64,000 nt of DNA from JANYJA01 sp038229055 (lineage in GTDB: Bacteria > Acidobacteriota > Terriglobia > Bryobacterales > Bryobacteraceae): NCBI GenBank assembly GCA_038229055.1, contig JBBROU010000006.1, positions 5,565 to 69,564 on the forward strand, in the 5' to 3' direction. Position numbers and translations under genes: made by a program. Shown in pieces: positions 35,410-44,111 of this stretch. The first letter of the stretch is position 1; every line of letters begins with the position of its first letter. Under the pieces are notes generated by a model. That model was not told where the DNA came from, did no database searches, and was given only the letters and a program-made list of their open reading frames with translations.

Positions 35410-37316
35410 GCTGCGCCCGATTGACTGTCCGCGAGAATTACATCCAGCGCTTTTTCACTAATCATGTAGACAGCCGAAACGATGAAGTACCCCGGGATTC
35501 GAGGAAATACCGAAGCGTCGACGACCCGCAGAGATTGTGTTTTCCGCACCCGGAAGCGGCTGTCGAGAACCGCCAGGGGGTCGTCGTCGGCGCCGATCTT
35601 GTTGGTGCAGGAGGCATGGTGTCCCCAGGCCTCATCTTGGATGAATTGCCGGAGAGCGCCATCAACCTTGTCCGGGCCTGGAACCTCCTCAGTCGTAATC
35701 AACCCGAGACCCTGCAATCGCCGGTTCATCGAGCGAACGAACTCTACCCCTGCCACCACGGCGTCAAGATCGTCGCCCGACGTGTCATTCCCTTCTGTGA
35801 AGTAATGAAAGTCGATCTTCGGCGTTTCCCACGGCTTAGAAGATTTCAGCGTTACCTCCCCGGCCGTGTTGTTCGTCCGGGCTTTCAGAATCGCCCAGGT
35901 GAAGCGCTTATGATATCGCTCGGACTCTTTTGAGTATCCCGGAAAGTAACCTTTGAAGTAGCCGGGTATTCCGAATATGTAGAGATCGGGATCGGTCTTA
36001 TTATCTGCGGATCGCTTGATAATTCCGATCAACGCGCCGTTCGACCCGTAGATACCGGTGCCCCCCTGAGACCATGACTTGAAGTACATATCCGGGTCGC
36101 CATCTTTGCCGGGTGGCAGGAAAGTAGCATCTTGCAGCAAGGCGAAATCAGCCGCGAAATCTGAGACAACCCCGATTTCATACCGGTCCTGCAGATTCTT
36201 GCCGACCCCCGGCAGATCCGCTACGACCGGAATACCGAGCGCTTCCAGTTCCGCGCGCGGGCCGATTCCGGACAGCATCAGTAGCTGCGGGCTGTTGAAC
36301 GCGCCGCCCGCCAATATCACTTCGCGGCGCGCCAGTACTGTCTTCCGTGGAGCACTCGCGGGATCGGCGACCGGATTCGGATCGGCCCCATAAAGATGCC
36401 GCCCCTCCAGATACTCCACGCCAATCGCTTTGGTGCCATCGAACAAAACGCGTGTCGCGAGCGACTTCAACTGGATCGTCAGATCGTCGGGATGCTCCTT
36501 CTTCACTCGCAGCAAGAATTCCCGTGGACCAACACGTTTGCCATTCTCGACAGCCAGAGGCGTGAACGAGAGGCCTTCAGGGCTCTTGGCTGCGTTGCGC
36601 GAATCATTCGGATCGAAGCGGGTCAGAGTTCTGACGAAGGGATTGCCCACATGCTCGGTCAGCGCCTCACGGACGCCTTTCAGCAGCAATGCAACCAGCT
36701 CCGGATCCCTCAAGACCAGCTTCGGATCGGCTTCGCACGTCGGAAGCCAGCCATCGAATCCATGCCCGTGAGACCAATCCCGCCAATCTTCCCGGTGCTC
36801 GATCAGTTCCGCTATCGACGACGCCACGCCCTCCACGATCCCCTTCAGTGAATGCGGATTTGGAGCGTATTTGCAATTCTCAAGGCGGCTGAAATAGCCG
36901 CGCATGTTCTCCGCGCGCCAGGAGTCATCCCCGGTCACCTCGGCTATGTGGTTCCAGTCGCTGTCCTGCGGTATCACGGTGATCATGGCATTGTGCGCGG
37001 TGCACCCGCCCAACGTGCCGGCCCGCGGATACCACACGCCGCGTTTCTCGGCGACGTACTTACTGTCGCGCTCCTGTTGGCGATCGTCCGTGTAATGCCG
37101 GACGAAGTAATCCCACGCGCATTCTTTATATTCCGTCGAGAGCCCGTGAAAAATCGGGACTTGGTACATGTAGCGGCCTAAGTCGTCTTCCGAACACGGG
37201 TCACCGCCTGCCTCAAGCAGAAAAACTTTGAAGTTCTTGCTGGCCAAGTTGGCAGCTAAGGGACCGCCACCCGCGCCGGACCCAACCACGATGTAATCGT
37301 AAACAGGAGCGTCCAT
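35406..37316 (-). CDS. GMC-family FAD oxidoreductase
   Basis: 636 residues, no signal peptide. FAD-binding motif YIVVGSGAGGGPLAANLASK at the N-terminus. The GMC signature region is GVWYPRAGTLGGCTAHNAMI, and EVILAGGAFNSPQLLMLSGI is the second GMC signature. HHASCTNKIG near the C-terminus contains the likely catalytic His, followed by SLRVVDASVFPRIPGYF. The GGAG site before the ATG is good. GMC enzymes oxidise alcohols, sugars or sterols. This is the last gene of a seven-gene minus-strand cluster, 11 bases after a diheme cytochrome gene. The cytochrome may be its electron acceptor, although the oxidoreductase itself lacks an export signal. Confidence 0.9.
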   Translation of the reverse strand: MDAPVYDYIVVGSGAGGGPLAANLASKNFKVFLLEAGGDPCSEDDLGRYMYQVPIFHGLSTEYKECAWDYFVRHYTDDRQQERDSKYVAEKRGVWYPRAGTLGGCTAHNAMITVIPQDSDWNHIAEVTGDDSWRAENMRGYFSRLENCKYAPNPHSLKGIVEGVASSIAELIEHREDWRDWSHGHGFDGWLPTCEADPKLVLRDPELVALLLKGVREALTEHVGNPFVRTLTRFDPNDSRNAAKSPEGLSFTPLAVENGKRVGPREFLLRVKKEHPDDLTIQLKSLATRVLFDGTKAIGVEYLEGRHLYGADPNPVADPASAPRKTVLARREVILAGGAFNSPQLLMLSGIGPRAELEALGIPVVADLPGVGKNLQDRYEIGVVSDFAADFALLQDATFLPPGKDGDPDMYFKSWSQGGTGIYGSNGALIGIIKRSADNKTDPDLYIFGIPGYFKGYFPGYSKESERYHKRFTWAILKARTNNTAGEVTLKSSKPWETPKIDFHYFTEGNDTSGDDLDAVVAGVEFVRSMNRRLQGLGLITTEEVPGPDKVDGALRQFIQDEAWGHHASCTNKIGADDDPLAVLDSRFRVRKTQSLRVVDASVFPRIPGYFIVSAVYMISEKALDVILADSQSGAA

Positions 37317-37327
37317 TTCCAGTCTCC

Positions 37328-39775
37328 TCAGAACGTCTTCAGGAACTCGATCAGCGCCCGTTTATCGTCATCGCTCAGACCCGGCTCTTCGCCAAATTGA
37401 GCCGTGCCGAAGTAATGCCCGCGATTGACCACGTAGTCCGGGCACTTACTCACGTTCATCAGCGGTTCTACCAGATTCGCCAGAATCCTTCGGCCTTCTT
37501 CATCGCTGGCGTCCTTCGGCAAAGCCGCAAGATCGTGCTTCACCTTGACGATGACATCCAGAACCTTCGCATCATGATCCAGTCGCCCGGCCCAATCGGA
37601 ATCGTCGGCCAGCAGGTTCATATTCGATAGAAGCCCGACCGGCGTGCCCGCGGGTATCGGCCCAATCTCGATCCCCCCGTCACCGAACAACTTCGGAAAA
37701 ATCCGTTGCGTGAAGCCTACCAGCCCTTTCAGATTGTCGGGGACATAGCCGGATGCGATTCGCAGAAAACTTCTCGTCGTGGTTCGATCGATCAGCCCCG
37801 GAACCTTGTCGCCCAGGAACGGATCCTTGTCGCGACGTTCGGGCCACAGCATCTTTTCAATTGAGTCCTGAAATGACTCGAGCCGCGCTTCAACCGACGG
37901 GCTTGGATTGAACTTTCCGACCGAATTGTTCAGAAGAAATGGCGCAGTGGACCACAGGCTGATCAGCGAAGCCGGGCGGGTGTATCCGCGTCCCCCGCCG
38001 GGCAGCTTAAACTGGCGGGACGCACCGGTCATCGGGTTGTATACCGTAACTTCCCCCACGGCCGGAAGATCCTTGTAAGTCTGCGACGAGAAGTTATCCC
38101 AGATGTTGCCGGCAATCGCGTTCGTCGCCAGCGGGCTGCACGCGTTCGTCTTTAATAGCGTAACCGGGACGCGAAACTCAGCCGACAGGAAGTTGCCGTC
38201 CAGGAAATCCGGCTTCATGACGATCTCCCGCATCTTCGCTCTAAAGTCATCGGTCTTAGTCGACGCCCAGTACTTATTCCAGCAAGTCAGATAATCTTTG
38301 CCGGAACAACCGCCCGGATCGAGCCCCTCCACCATCTCTGGCAACTTGCTCGAATGGCAGCGCGCACAATTCTCAGCGAACACCATCTTTCCGCGATTGA
38401 GAACGGCGTTATCCGTCGAAAGATGCGCTGTGCCGCCCGGAGCGTCTTTAAGGTGGTGCGGTTCCGTGCTCTTCAAAAAGAACAACGCCAGATCCGGCGT
38501 CTGCGCTTCAGTAGCGCCCCAAAAAGCCGAATTCTTGCGCGCAACCGCGATTTCAATTGGCGTTGTCTCCTTCCCGCCAATAAGCGGATTGAAGTGAAGC
38601 AGCCACTCTTCGCTGAAAAGCCCGATATTCAGAAACACGCGATTCAGAGCCCCCAGCGCGCCCACGGAATCCGCGCCGTCTTTGAGCACGCGCGGGCTGT
38701 ACGATGTTTCGGGCCGCACGAAAAACTCACTTAGCGGCGAACCCGCCGGTACATAGTCATTCAACTGCTTGTTATTCAGTCCGCCACCCGCCAGAGTCTC
38801 CTTGCCGAACCGCTTAGCCTGCTTCAACCGCGGCGCAAGATTGTAGACCGCATTCATGGTTCGCGGATTGTTGATGTTATCGGTCGAGATCAGCGATGTG
38901 TCGAGGCTGCCCGGACGCGAAGTATAAAAGACCTGATAAGGAAAGCTCGAAGTGTCGGCTTCCCAGGAGAAGATCCGGTCGATCCAAAAGTACTGCGCAC
39001 CCACGTTCGAGCTGAGATTCTCCCATGCCGGATGCTCCGGATCGGCCGGCGGCTTTACCGGATTCGGCCCAACGTGGCAGAACCCGCACGCCATCCCGAC
39101 GCGATACGGGCGTATAAGTGCCTTGCTCTTGTAATATCCCGGATCTTTATAAAACCGCTCCGCATCCCAGTTCTTCGCAGCCGCCTCATCGAATCCCGGA
39201 TTCGGAAAAAGGCGCAGCCCCACAATGCCCGTCGCATATCCATAGAAGGAGCCCGCCGGAATATTCTTTTCCCTCGCACCTACCTTGACTCCCGGATACT
39301 TGCCTTCATTTTCGAATGGATCGGGTGGACAATTCGAGCTGCGCTTATCGAGCCACAGACCATACCGGTTCGGGTCGGGGCCCGATGGTTTATCGAAACA
39401 CGGTTCGTTTACCAGCCCCAGATAATTCCAGCGATTGTCTCTAGAGAACTTGAGGTTTGGATGGGAAGAAACAGTCTTAAGGAAGTCCACCGTCCCCAAG
39501 CTGGTGTTCGCCAGATGATCCCAGAACCGGTCGTTCCCGGCCGTCCACACAATCCAGTTGTTACGGCCCTTTACCTCGTCCGTGGTTAGCGCCACGCCAG
39601 AGTCCATGCCGTGAAAATAATCGTCGTCCGCGGCCGGGAAAGACTCGGCGGCGCGCCCCGCTTGCCGGGCTTCGTCAAGAACCTCCCCTGAGCGAGGAGC
39701 ATTCGCCGAGCGGCACGCAATTAGACAAATCGCCGATATAATTACTAAAATCCCGTTGGCCCTGTCACTTCTCAT
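37328..39775 (-). CDS. large diheme cytochrome c lipoprotein (possible RoxA/MauG-like)
   Basis: 815 residues. GAGGAG lies six bases before the ATG. The N-terminus has a lipoprotein signal (VIISAICLIAC, lipobox LIAC, Cys 21). Two haem c sites are seen: CGFCH at 230-234 and CARCH at 470-474 (MVFAENCARCHSSKLP). Length, two haems about 240 residues apart and large Trp-rich inserts (NNWIVWTAGNDRFWDH) recall the rubber oxygenase RoxA / MauG-like group, which has two haems roughly 200 residues apart. I could not test this, and it may be only an electron carrier. It lies in a cluster with GMC, TPR, DUF4331, hydrolase and peptidase genes. Confidence 0.75.
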   Translation of the reverse strand: MRSDRANGILVIISAICLIACRSANAPRSGEVLDEARQAGRAAESFPAADDDYFHGMDSGVALTTDEVKGRNNWIVWTAGNDRFWDHLANTSLGTVDFLKTVSSHPNLKFSRDNRWNYLGLVNEPCFDKPSGPDPNRYGLWLDKRSSNCPPDPFENEGKYPGVKVGAREKNIPAGSFYGYATGIVGLRLFPNPGFDEAAAKNWDAERFYKDPGYYKSKALIRPYRVGMACGFCHVGPNPVKPPADPEHPAWENLSSNVGAQYFWIDRIFSWEADTSSFPYQVFYTSRPGSLDTSLISTDNINNPRTMNAVYNLAPRLKQAKRFGKETLAGGGLNNKQLNDYVPAGSPLSEFFVRPETSYSPRVLKDGADSVGALGALNRVFLNIGLFSEEWLLHFNPLIGGKETTPIEIAVARKNSAFWGATEAQTPDLALFFLKSTEPHHLKDAPGGTAHLSTDNAVLNRGKMVFAENCARCHSSKLPEMVEGLDPGGCSGKDYLTCWNKYWASTKTDDFRAKMREIVMKPDFLDGNFLSAEFRVPVTLLKTNACSPLATNAIAGNIWDNFSSQTYKDLPAVGEVTVYNPMTGASRQFKLPGGGRGYTRPASLISLWSTAPFLLNNSVGKFNPSPSVEARLESFQDSIEKMLWPERRDKDPFLGDKVPGLIDRTTTRSFLRIASGYVPDNLKGLVGFTQRIFPKLFGDGGIEIGPIPAGTPVGLLSNMNLLADDSDWAGRLDHDAKVLDVIVKVKHDLAALPKDASDEEGRRILANLVEPLMNVSKCPDYVVNRGHYFGTAQFGEEPGLSDDDKRALIEFLKTF

Positions 39776-39819
39776 GGAAAACTCCTCGAATTTGAAAATT
39801 CGGGCCCCAAAAACTTTAA

Positions 39820-40986
39820 CTATGACCGGTGCACGTGAAAACCTTGATGGCGCGGATTCAACAGCGACGCCCGGCGAGAAAGCTCTTCGCTATCACGTGA
39901 ATAGCCGGTAGCGGCCTTCACGGCTGCCGCCTTCGCGAACAGATGCGCATCGCGAACTCCCGACGCGAGTGCCCGGTCCATCATCGCGTTCGCCTCGCCG
40001 AACTGCCGGTCCCGATACAGCGCCCATCCGAGCGCCGCTTCCGTGCCGAAGTTCTGCCGGAGTTCGAAATCCTTGTGCGCCCACTTGACCGCTTCAGATC
40101 CGTTTTCCCGAACATCGGAAAAAAAATCGACCAGATGGTGATAGTAATGAACACCGCCCTGATCCGACGCTTCTAGAAACCCTGCCAGTGCCCTGTCAAA
40201 CCAGCCGTCGGCTTCTTTTTCCTCGCCCATCGCGGCAAGAAGCTCCCCAAAAGCCTGCTGAAGTTCTGGCTTGGGTGTTTCGTTAAGCACGTGTTGGTAG
40301 AGCTCAACCGCCGCGTCGTATTTGCCCTCAACGCCGAGTAACTCGGCCATATGGTCGTCCACCATCCAATAGCCGGAGTACGCCTCGGCGGCCTGCTGAT
40401 AGTGCGCCGCCGCCTGCTCGTGACGCGCGCGCCGCAAGTCGAGCAGCCCTTTCTGCAGTTCCACCCAGGCGTATTCCCGCATCTCTTTTGCGGTGATCTC
40501 GTCTTGAGCTTCGGAGTAGATACGGTCGGCGTTCTCGGTCTCCCCGAACTTCGATTCCCAGTAAGCCAGTCGCGCCAGATTGTCCCAGGTGCGATCTTCC
40601 CTGATTAGCTCTTCTAAGTTCTTCTTAGCCTCCTGGTAGCGCCCTTCCTGAAGATGTATGTCGGTCCAGAGCACACGCGCCGGATAGCTCTCCGCGAGCC
40701 CTGGAGCCATTTCGAGCGCCCGCTTCGTGCCGGTCAGGCGATGAACTTTCATGTCTAGATTCGCTTTTATCAGGCAAAGATCGGGCCACGGTCCGATCCG
40801 TTCAAGCGCGTCCGCGATGGCCCGCTCCGCGGCGGTGAATTCGTCCGGCCTCCCCGTCAGCGCAGCGCGTTGATAAATCCTGTAGGCGCGTCGCGTGACC
40901 TGCTCTGTGTCGGACGGATTCGCGAGCTCCGCGAGATCCCGCTCGATCTTCTCTAAATCTTTCCGATAGTCCGTCAACTTGGCCAC
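39820..40986 (-). CDS. cytoplasmic tetratricopeptide repeat protein
   Basis: 388 residues from a GTG start that directly abuts the stop of the DUF4331 gene (TAGGTG), so the two are translationally coupled. No signal peptide. The whole protein is helical with TPR-like pairs, for example YQEAKKNLEELIREDRTWDN, AAAHYQQAAEAYSGYW, YDAAVELYQHVLNETP and GWALYRDRQFGEANAMMD. No catalytic motif. DUF4331 and TPR proteins encoded side by side suggest a physical complex. It is 44 bases before the diheme cytochrome gene. Confidence 0.8.
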   Translation of the reverse strand: MAKLTDYRKDLEKIERDLAELANPSDTEQVTRRAYRIYQRAALTGRPDEFTAAERAIADALERIGPWPDLCLIKANLDMKVHRLTGTKRALEMAPGLAESYPARVLWTDIHLQEGRYQEAKKNLEELIREDRTWDNLARLAYWESKFGETENADRIYSEAQDEITAKEMREYAWVELQKGLLDLRRARHEQAAAHYQQAAEAYSGYWMVDDHMAELLGVEGKYDAAVELYQHVLNETPKPELQQAFGELLAAMGEEKEADGWFDRALAGFLEASDQGGVHYYHHLVDFFSDVRENGSEAVKWAHKDFELRQNFGTEAALGWALYRDRQFGEANAMMDRALASGVRDAHLFAKAAAVKAATGYSRDSEELSRRASLLNPRHQGFHVHRS

Positions 40987-42552
40987 CTACCAGGGCTCGG
41001 CGAGATAGGGGAAATGGTCTAGAAACTCCTTGTCGTTCCTTAGAGGATTGGGCGGAGTCTTCGGCACGATCGGCGCGCTTGCCCAGAGCGCCGGATCGCC
41101 CAGCGTTTCGACATGGTATTTCTTGCCATTTAACTCGGCATCCATATCGAGGAACAGCGCCAGGAACCGCGTGGCAACCTGATCCTCGGGCCGCCGTCCG
41201 AACGGCCACGTCCCTGTCGTATCCATATCGATGGCGCATACATTCGGCACGAATATCTCGAATGGCCGCCGCAGCGGGATATCCATTCCCTTCGGATTCC
41301 AGGAATCGTCCGGCATGTTCAGTTTCTGAAAAAGTGTTTTTCTGGTCCTCGGAAAAGCCTCCACGGCTAGCGCGTATGTCTTGTGGACCGAAACTGGCGA
41401 GTTGTCATGATCGAACGACGTCTTCAAACCGAGCGCGGTAATCGACGGTCCAAACCCCCAACCGAGGTGAGCCAGCCGTTTGATGAAGTGCGGCGCCAGC
41501 CAGAAGTTATTAGCCCCAAGCTGACGGTTGTCTTCCCGTTCGCTCAAGGCGGCGTCGGCAAATGGCAATCCATCGGTGTCGACCAGCTTGTACCTCTTCA
41601 GTTGCTCGTCGGACTCGGACCCATCGAGCAGTGCCCTCGGGTGCTGATGCCAGAAAGGCTCATCCGGAATGGCCTCCACTTTATGCGCCGCTTTGAGCAC
41701 CCAGCTTTCACCCCACGTATTCACGATGCGATTTTTCTGTCCGTCTGGCGTAATGAACGCAAGCGGAATCTCAAAGATCAGCGCATTGCAGTTTTTTCCG
41801 GCGCGCGCATCTTCTCCGTCGTAGACGAACCTGTAGTTGCCGTTCTCGTCTTTCTTGAACTTATTCCCCGTCCATGTCCACGGCCCTGGCGGCATATCCT
41901 TCTTCATCGTCTTGCCCCATTTGGGCGTCGCGGGGTCGAAGTTGAAGAGATCGTTTCCTTCCAGCTCGATCAGCGTCTTGGGAATCGGTAACTCCCGCGC
42001 TTCCGTCATCGAATGTGGAACATGGTAAAACTGCGGAGCGTAATTGATGGATCGGAAAAAGCCTGGCAGGTCGTTGAAAAAGCCCTCCTCCCGTCCGCCA
42101 ATAAATGCTTGAATCGCGTGGCCATTCGGGGTGTTGACCGTCTCGACTTTATTGGTCGCGATGCTGACGTTGAAGTCACCCCCTGGGAAACGTAGGAACG
42201 ATAAGTGCGCGCGTCCGCCCGCATCCACCGTGACGCGAATCTCGGCAGCCTTGAAAATACCGAGGTATTTTTCCTTTACTGCGCTGAAATACTTCAAAAG
42301 AGTGTCAAGACTCTGGTCCTCGGTTCCCGGCCATGAGGCGCGGGGCGCCGCGACCATCTGCACTCGATAAAGCATGTCGCTGTCGAAAATCCCTGTCTCG
42401 GGAACCGTCGCCATGGTGAGGGCGATAACGGCCTTCTCGCCCCCGGCCGTATCGGCCGAAGGGAATCCGAACAGATCGTACAAATCCGCCGCGCTTACAT
42501 CAATGTCGGAAAAAGCTGAATTTACCGCATTTGGGTCATTATGATCTGCCAC
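40987..42552 (-). CDS. DUF4331-like protein
   Basis: 521 residues from GTG 42552, with GAGGAG eight bases upstream. The N-terminus MADHNDPNAVNSAF and SAADLYDLFGFPSAD matches the start of DUF4331 proteins (aspartate-rich, then a DxxDLYxF pattern). The rest is mostly beta: NCNALIFEIPLAFI, GSESDEQLKRYKLVDTDG and FEIFVPNVCAIDMDTTGTWP. DUF4331 has no known biochemical function; many members are exported, but this one has no signal peptide. It is coupled to the TPR gene after it. There is a 110-base gap before it, in which a further promoter could lie. Confidence 0.7.
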   Translation of the reverse strand: MADHNDPNAVNSAFSDIDVSAADLYDLFGFPSADTAGGEKAVIALTMATVPETGIFDSDMLYRVQMVAAPRASWPGTEDQSLDTLLKYFSAVKEKYLGIFKAAEIRVTVDAGGRAHLSFLRFPGGDFNVSIATNKVETVNTPNGHAIQAFIGGREEGFFNDLPGFFRSINYAPQFYHVPHSMTEARELPIPKTLIELEGNDLFNFDPATPKWGKTMKKDMPPGPWTWTGNKFKKDENGNYRFVYDGEDARAGKNCNALIFEIPLAFITPDGQKNRIVNTWGESWVLKAAHKVEAIPDEPFWHQHPRALLDGSESDEQLKRYKLVDTDGLPFADAALSEREDNRQLGANNFWLAPHFIKRLAHLGWGFGPSITALGLKTSFDHDNSPVSVHKTYALAVEAFPRTRKTLFQKLNMPDDSWNPKGMDIPLRRPFEIFVPNVCAIDMDTTGTWPFGRRPEDQVATRFLALFLDMDAELNGKKYHVETLGDPALWASAPIVPKTPPNPLRNDKEFLDHFPYLAEPW

Positions 42553-42662
42553 TAAGAATACTCCTCGTCAGCATTAGATTCTTTACGAGTCCGGTCTATT
42601 CCGTCAAGAGAAATTTTTGCGCGGCGGCGAACTGCCGCGCCTCACCGGAATAAGCGGCGTGT

Positions 42663-44081
42663 TTAAGCCGGTGCGCTTCGAGATTGCTGGTGCGCCTCTG
42701 CGCCGGTTGCCGCGATTACCGATGCACACGCATAGGCGACATGTGCGTTGGTGACATCGCTGTGATTTGTGATCAGCCCTCCCGACCCATCGAGACACGT
42801 AACAATGCCGGCCTGAAACTTGTATGGCTCGCCGGCCGCGGCGGCGCTTTTCAACGGCAAGGAAACAGATTCAGTGGTTTTCTGAGCCCCGTTGCGCCCG
42901 ATGCCGCCGAACGGATCGTCGGCATCGCCGATCGCTTTGACGTTATCGCCGGCGAGCCGCGATGCAACCGCGTAAATGGTCCCCACCACCGTGTCCTGGA
43001 ACGAGAACGTTTCGATCAGCGGACCTTTCACCACTTGACGGGTGATCACATCGCGGAAAAATCCGGGAGTGCCCTGGCCGTTGTTGCCGCTGAAGCCATA
43101 GTGCGAAAAAGCAGCCTCCAATAATGCCAAGGAGTCCGGCTGAACCATCGTTCCCTGTGAAAGCGATTTGGCGCACGCCGCCATCAGCCGCCCGCCCAAG
43201 CTGTGTCCGATGAGATGAATCCTGAGGTTCGGTGTGGACGCCTTCAGATCGCGCACACACTGGGCTACTCCCGCGCCACCAACTACTCCCGACCGGTTCT
43301 TCATGACATACCAGGTCGTCGCATTGAGAAACTGGCCTACCCTGCCGAAGATCGATCCCAAGAAGGAACCAATCGACAGCACTCCACCTTCGCCTCCCCC
43401 ATCAGTGGTGAAGTCGTCGACAGCGGTTACTCCGCCACTAGAGTCACTGCCCGACGCACCACGTTGTGTCGGAAGAAAGATGGGAGCCGCGAGCTTGTCG
43501 AGTAAATCCGAACCGCGTACGTTCCGAATCTCATCGATTCCCTCCGTCTCATCCAGTTCGCTGCCGTTCAGAAGATGGAGCACCAAGTTGACGAAGTTGT
43601 CCTGTGCCGCGCGATTACCATCGATGCTGGGCAGGAGCGCTATCGCCTGATCCAACTCACCGCTGTGTTCCGGGCACAGCGTTTTGAGCGCGTTCAACTG
43701 CAGCAAGCTCTGGCGCAGTGGCGTAGCATTCACGTCGTCATCGACGGACTGCACGGAACCGCTGTCCGTTCCAAAACTTTTGTCCGTCGCAAAAGTTTCT
43801 TTGAAAGTCTTCGAAGGCCAATAGACGCCCGCAACTACATACCTCCGCGTCGCCGTTTGCTGAAATTCCGGGAGCTCGAGTTGCTGGTGAAGGTTTTGGA
43901 GCAGCGCGGTATACAACGCGGTCGCGTCATTCTCATCGTTCCGAAATCCATGCGCCAGAAAGATAGCGTCGGTTGCCGCCGCGGCGTGCTCCTTCAAATC
44001 GTCTAACTGAGCCGTGTCAATCAGTGTGCCCGACTCATCGAAGTTCAGGGGGAAGAAATCGAATCCGCCTTTGGATAGCAT
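42663..44081 (-). CDS. cytoplasmic alpha/beta hydrolase-like protein (lipase/esterase fold)
   Basis: 472 residues from ATG 44081 (GGAGG about ten bases upstream); a TTG eight codons earlier is possible. No signal peptide. DAIFLAHGFRNDENDA is an oxyanion-region HGF motif near residue 45, and RIHLIGHSLGGRLMAACAKS has the nucleophile elbow GHSLGG near residue 280. Between them lies a long insert with Gly/Ser-rich linker. C-terminal candidates for acid and His are GDADDPFGG and ITNHSDVTNAHVAYA. The protein follows the S8 peptidase gene by about 30 bases and shares its lack of export signal, so both seem to act inside the cell. Confidence 0.75.
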   Translation of the reverse strand: MLSKGGFDFFPLNFDESGTLIDTAQLDDLKEHAAAATDAIFLAHGFRNDENDATALYTALLQNLHQQLELPEFQQTATRRYVVAGVYWPSKTFKETFATDKSFGTDSGSVQSVDDDVNATPLRQSLLQLNALKTLCPEHSGELDQAIALLPSIDGNRAAQDNFVNLVLHLLNGSELDETEGIDEIRNVRGSDLLDKLAAPIFLPTQRGASGSDSSGGVTAVDDFTTDGGGEGGVLSIGSFLGSIFGRVGQFLNATTWYVMKNRSGVVGGAGVAQCVRDLKASTPNLRIHLIGHSLGGRLMAACAKSLSQGTMVQPDSLALLEAAFSHYGFSGNNGQGTPGFFRDVITRQVVKGPLIETFSFQDTVVGTIYAVASRLAGDNVKAIGDADDPFGGIGRNGAQKTTESVSLPLKSAAAAGEPYKFQAGIVTCLDGSGGLITNHSDVTNAHVAYACASVIAATGAEAHQQSRSAPA

Positions 44082-44111
44082 CTTATATACATCCTCCGTC
44101 CACAAGCCAGT

